A stretch of 39,711 nt of DNA from Planctomycetota bacterium (GTDB lineage Bacteria > Planctomycetota > Phycisphaerae > Phycisphaerales > SM1A02), in assembly GCA_017859745.1 (NCBI GenBank), contig JAFMML010000025.1, positions 1-39,711 on the forward strand, given 5' to 3'. The notes beneath the pieces are model-generated. The model did no database searches, was not told where the DNA came from, and saw only the letters and a list, made by a program, of their open reading frames with translations. Below, in pieces: positions 36,620 through 39,711 of this stretch (the first letter of the stretch is position 1; every line of letters begins with the position of its first letter). Position numbers and translations under genes: made by a program.

Positions 36620-37716
36620 TCCTCGCCGACGTCCCCGTCGTCGCCATCGACCGTGTCGAGTGGCTCGCTCCGGCCGCCCTGCTGCTCCTGCCGCTGGCGC
36701 TGCTGCCGTGGTGGCGGGTTCTCGACCGACGCATGAGACCCGAACTGGTCTATTCGAGCGTCGATCTGGTCCGCGCGAGCGCCGACGGCATGTGGCGAAG
36801 ACTTCGCACCCTGCCGACGATTCTGCGCACCCTCGCCATCGCGTCGATCGTGCTGTGTCTGGCGCGTCCCGGCACCGCCGACGAGGAGACGCGGGTCTTC
36901 GTGGAAGGTGTGGCGATCCAGATGCTGGTGGATCGCTCCAGCAGCATGCAGGCCCTCGACTTCACTCTCGACGGTCGGCCGGTGGATCGCCTTTCCGCGG
37001 TCAAGGCCGTGGCTCGCGACTTCATCGAGGGCGGCGACGGCCTGCCGGGCCGTCCGGACGATCTCATCGGCCTGGTGGGGTTCGCCGGGTACGCCGACAG
37101 CCTGTGTCCTCTGACCCTCGACCACGACCATCTGCTGGCGGCGCTCTCGACGATTCGACTCGCCGAGACCCCCGACGAGGACGGCACCGCGATCGGGGAC
37201 GCCATCGCGCTTGCCGTCGAGCGTCTCAACGACGTCGAGGATCGCAAGGAGGTCAAGAGCCGCATCGCGATCCTCCTGACCGACGGCGAGAACACCGCGG
37301 GCGACCTCGATCCGCTGGTGGCCGCCGAGATCGCTCGGACCTACGGCATCAAGATCTACACCATCGGCGTCGGCACTCGAGGCGTCGCGAAGGTGCCGGT
37401 GCGAATGATGGGACGGACCGTGCTTCGAAACATGCCGGTCTCCATCGACGAAGAGACCCTGCGCGCGGTCGCGAAGACGACCGGCGGCGAGTACTTCCGT
37501 GCCACCGACACCGACAGCCTCGTCGAGATCTACGAGACCATCGACGATCTGGAGAAGACCCGCACCGAGCAGCGTCGCTACCGGCAGTTCGACGACTTCG
37601 CCACCGCTTCGTTCCGCCTGGCCGGCGTTCCGCTGCCTCCACTGCTGGTGCTGCCCCTGCTGCTGCTGGCGGCGGACCTCCTGCTTTCCGGCACGCGCCT
37701 GGGGAGGCTGCCATGA
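36616..37716 (+). CDS. batA: BatA-like von Willebrand A membrane protein
   Basis: 366 residues. N-terminal membrane helices (about 17-32, AALLLLPLALLPWW, and 68-85, ILRTLAIASIVLCLA), a VWA domain (about 95-310) with the metal site DRSSSM and the later TDGENTAG, and a C-terminal helix (about 340-360, LPPLLVLPLLLLAADLLLS). GLVGFAGYADSLCPLTLD and GTAIGDAIALAVERL are typical for BatA. Bat proteins were named for aerotolerance in Bacteroides; with MoxR they may act in periplasmic protein or stress handling, not proven here. ATG 36616 overlaps the upstream stop and its own stop overlaps batB, so translation is coupled. Confidence 0.9.
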   Translation: MILADVPVVAIDRVEWLAPAALLLLPLALLPWWRVLDRRMRPELVYSSVDLVRASADGMWRRLRTLPTILRTLAIASIVLCLARPGTADEETRVFVEGVAIQMLVDRSSSMQALDFTLDGRPVDRLSAVKAVARDFIEGGDGLPGRPDDLIGLVGFAGYADSLCPLTLDHDHLLAALSTIRLAETPDEDGTAIGDAIALAVERLNDVEDRKEVKSRIAILLTDGENTAGDLDPLVAAEIARTYGIKIYTIGVGTRGVAKVPVRMMGRTVLRNMPVSIDEETLRAVAKTTGGEYFRATDTDSLVEIYETIDDLEKTRTEQRRYRQFDDFATASFRLAGVPLPPLLVLPLLLLAADLLLSGTRLGRLP

Positions 37717-38855
37717 TGCTCGGCGAGTTCGAGTTCAACCACCCCGAGGCGTGGGCGTGGCTGTGGCTGGTCGCCGTGGCCGGCGTCGTGGCGACTCTCG
37801 CCCTGAGATCGCGCCGGGGCCGGCTGCGCCGGTTCGCCGACGACGCGCTGCTTCGACGAATCGCGCCGACATTCACGACGACTCGGCCGATTGCCCGGTC
37901 GGTGCTGGCGGTGGCGGCCATGGCCGCCGTGGTGACGGCGCTGGTCGATCCACGCTGGGGCTTTCGATACGAGGAGGTGCAGCGGCGAGGGCTCGATTGC
38001 TTCTTCGTCGTCGACGTGTCGCGCTCGATGCTGGCGGAGGACGCCTCGCCCAATCGGCTGGGGCGAGCGAAGTCCTTCATCGAGGACGCCCTGCGAGCGC
38101 TTCCGGGCGATCGGGTGGGACTCATCGCCTACGCCGGCACCGCGTCGATTCGCTGCCCGTTGACGCTCAACGAGGACCTGTTCCGGATGAGTCTCGACGA
38201 ACTTGCGCCGGAGTCCACCGTCCGCGGCGGATCGCTGCTGGGCGATGCCATCCGAACCGCTGCCGAGAGCTTCACCGACGACCAGCCGGGCGCGAAGGTC
38301 GTCGTGGTCCTGACCGATGGCGAGGACCAGGGCAGCTTCCCGGTCGAGGCCGCCTCCAAGGCCTACGCCGACCTCGGCGTGCGGGTGTTCACCGTCGGCC
38401 TCGGCGACTCCGGTGACGGCGCACGCATTCCGGTCGGCGAGGGATCGGATCGGCGATGGCTCATGCACGAGGGGCGGGAGGTCTGGACCAAGATGGACGA
38501 CTCGACGCTTCGCGAGGTGGCCCTCGCGGGAGATGGCGCGTACTTCCCGGCCGGGACCAGGCTTCTCGACATGGCCGAGGCGCTCGACCTGTCCCTCGGC
38601 AGTCTTGAACGCGCCGAGCAGGAATCGACCACCATTCGCCGCTCGACGCCTCGCTTCCAGTGGTTCGCCGGCCTGGCCCTGCTGCTGCTGGTCGTGGAGA
38701 CCTTCATCAGCGATCGCCGCGGAGGATGGCTGGCGGCGTGGCGGAATCGACGAGGCGTCGCGATGGCTGGAGGCGACCGGTCGACCTCGGCCCGCCCCGA
38801 CGGCAGGTCGCCTGCGGAGACGCAACGTGGTTCGATCGGGAGCCGTGCCGCATGA
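37713..38855 (+). CDS. batB: BatB-like von Willebrand A membrane protein
   Basis: 380 residues. Helices at about 10-29 (AWAWLWLVAVAGVVATLALR) and about 58-74 (ARSVLAVAAMAAVVTAL), a VWA domain (about 90-290) with metal site DVSRSM, GLIAYAGTASIRCPLTLNED and LTDGEDQGSFP, and a C-terminal helix (about 318-335, QWFAGLALLLLVVETFIS), then a basic tail. GGAGG lies 6 nt before ATG 37713, the clearest ribosome binding site of this operon. The last 45 residues (Arg/Gly/Ser-rich) look disordered and may be an extension relative to the usual BatB of about 330-340 residues. Confidence 0.9.
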   Translation: MMLGEFEFNHPEAWAWLWLVAVAGVVATLALRSRRGRLRRFADDALLRRIAPTFTTTRPIARSVLAVAAMAAVVTALVDPRWGFRYEEVQRRGLDCFFVVDVSRSMLAEDASPNRLGRAKSFIEDALRALPGDRVGLIAYAGTASIRCPLTLNEDLFRMSLDELAPESTVRGGSLLGDAIRTAAESFTDDQPGAKVVVVLTDGEDQGSFPVEAASKAYADLGVRVFTVGLGDSGDGARIPVGEGSDRRWLMHEGREVWTKMDDSTLREVALAGDGAYFPAGTRLLDMAEALDLSLGSLERAEQESTTIRRSTPRFQWFAGLALLLLVVETFISDRRGGWLAAWRNRRGVAMAGGDRSTSARPDGRSPAETQRGSIGSRAA

Positions 38856-39711
38856 ATCCACTTCGACACCGAACTCGATCGACTCGAATCGGACTCGTCT
38901 CGCGAGACGCCTTGTCGAGAGCATGCTGGACTCTGGCTTTCGCCACCCTCGTGTCGATGGGCGTCGCGACCGCGTCGGCCACGACGTCGAATCCCGCGTT
39001 GCCCGAAGCGGCCGTGGACACGGTCCGCCCCTCCGGCCGGCAGGCGCAGATCGACGAGGCGTGGGCCCGTCTCGAGCAGCGTGAGTTCGACGCCGCGGAG
39101 CAGTTGCTGCTGCCGCTCGCCGATCGAGAGGACGTGGACGCTTCCGTTCTCTACAACTTGGGGGTCTGCGCGTTCGAGGCGGGTCGTTTCGAGGACGCGG
39201 CCGATCGATTCGAACGCGCTGCGGTTCGTGGAGATGCCCAGCTGGTTCAACGCGCCATGTTCAATCGGGGCACCGCCCTGCTCCGCTCGGCCATCGCCCA
39301 GTCGGAGGCCGACGGGGGAGGTGCCGAGGGCGTCGCTTCCGGATCCTCGGATCCACCCGGTGGCGGGGCCGCCGCGGGCCTCGATCCGGCCGAGTCCCTT
39401 CGCAAGGCCATGGCCACGCTCGACGCGTCGTCGGTCGCGCTTCGCGATGCCATTCGCGGGGACGGTCGTGATGGTGATGCTCGGGCCAACGCCGAGATCG
39501 CCCATCGGCTTCGGCAAGTGTTGAAGCAACGGCTGGAACAACTCGAGCAGCAGCAGCAGCAGCAACAGGAAGACCAGAACGAGCCGTCCAATCAGAATCA
39601 GCAGTCCTCGCAGGACCAGTCGTCGCCGGAGGGCGAAGACGGGGACGCCGACCAGCAACAGCAGGACGGACAGCAACAGCAGGACGGACAGCAACAGCAG
39701 GACGGACAGCA
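38852..39711 (+). CDS. BatC-like TPR protein with Gln-rich tail (partial, C-terminus missing)
   Basis: 286 codons before the right edge; the end is missing. The N-terminus is basic, then a signal segment (CWTLAFATLVSMGVATASA). Residues 65-140 form TPR hairpins (IDEAWARLEQREFDAAEQLL, VLYNLGVCAFEAGRFEDAAD, RAMFNRGTALL). A Gly/Ala linker and a helix (AESLRKAMATLDASSVAL) lead to a coiled coil that turns into a Gln-rich tail with (QQQQDG) repeats. This matches BatC-type proteins (signal + TPR + low-complexity Gln/Asp tail) that follow batA-batB. ATG 38852 overlaps the batB stop by 4 bp (ATGA). Confidence 0.82.
   Translation, partial: MNPLRHRTRSTRIGLVSRDALSRACWTLAFATLVSMGVATASATTSNPALPEAAVDTVRPSGRQAQIDEAWARLEQREFDAAEQLLLPLADREDVDASVLYNLGVCAFEAGRFEDAADRFERAAVRGDAQLVQRAMFNRGTALLRSAIAQSEADGGGAEGVASGSSDPPGGGAAAGLDPAESLRKAMATLDASSVALRDAIRGDGRDGDARANAEIAHRLRQVLKQRLEQLEQQQQQQQEDQNEPSNQNQQSSQDQSSPEGEDGDADQQQQDGQQQQDGQQQQDGQ
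39653..39711 (+). repeat. 18-bp tandem repeat encoding QQQQDG, continuing past the edge
   Basis: The unit CAGCAACAGCAGGACGGA occurs three times identically (39653-39670, 39671-39688, 39689-39706), and five bases of a fourth copy reach the edge. Being in frame it gives a hexapeptide repeat. Identical copies suggest recent slippage, so copy number may vary between strains and may be collapsed in short-read assembly. Confidence 0.9.

Overview
The window is a GC-rich bacterial chromosome segment that looks ordinary rather than mobile: I see no transposase, integrase, phage gene, CRISPR array, rRNA or convincing tRNA. The best fit is a planctomycete of the Phycisphaerae type. The reasons are a dockerin-like secreted protein with a VPLPAP-type PEP-CTERM sorting tail, an LpxC-FabZ fusion, several small conserved proteins of planctomycete style, and a full outer-membrane biogenesis cluster. 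The taxonomic call is inference from gene content, without any search.

Layout. 1-528 (-): N-terminal part of a sugar nucleotidyltransferase-like protein, cut by the window edge. 529-1404: a long gene-free stretch whose right part is dense in small inverted repeats. 1405-1911 (+): dockerin/PEP-CTERM protein. 1938-2459 (-): conserved unknown. 2600-3007 (+): DUF2256-DUF3253 protein. 3117-5657 (-): an 846-residue fusion of a class II-like photolyase with a renalase-like FAD oxidoreductase. 5799-12977 (+): cysteine-rich small protein, TolC-type outer membrane factor, HlyD-type adaptor, MacB/LolD-type ATPase, two separate FtsX-type permeases and a cysteine-rich lipoprotein, apparently one efflux operon behind a good promoter with a palindromic operator-like site. 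13019-14533: xylulokinase. 14605-14907: tiny membrane protein. 15049-15813 (-): Tat-type lipoprotein amidase.

16206-18848: gyrB with a long insert. 18919-21649: MsbA-like ABC exporter and exostosin-type glycosyltransferase. 21665-22714 (-): extended SDR. 22836-25001: M28B (glutamate carboxypeptidase II-like) secreted peptidase. 25164-31429: bamA, two Skp/OmpH-like genes, lpxD and the lpxC-fabZ fusion, i.e. machinery for outer membrane proteins and lipid A. 31480-32166: unknown protein. 32219-33409 (-): M24 Xaa-Pro peptidase-like protein. 33622-39711: moxR, DUF58, a lipoprotein-like membrane protein, batA-like and batB-like von Willebrand A proteins, and a TPR/Gln-rich batC-like gene that runs off the right edge. 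The last five of these genes overlap by 4 bp at each junction.

The most unusual items are the photolyase-oxidoreductase fusion, the operator-like palindromes at the efflux and moxR/bat promoters, a cluster of hairpins upstream of the PEP-CTERM gene, and a recurring arrangement in which genes lacking a Shine-Dalgarno have a -10-like hexamer 6-9 nt before the start codon, suggesting leaderless transcripts.
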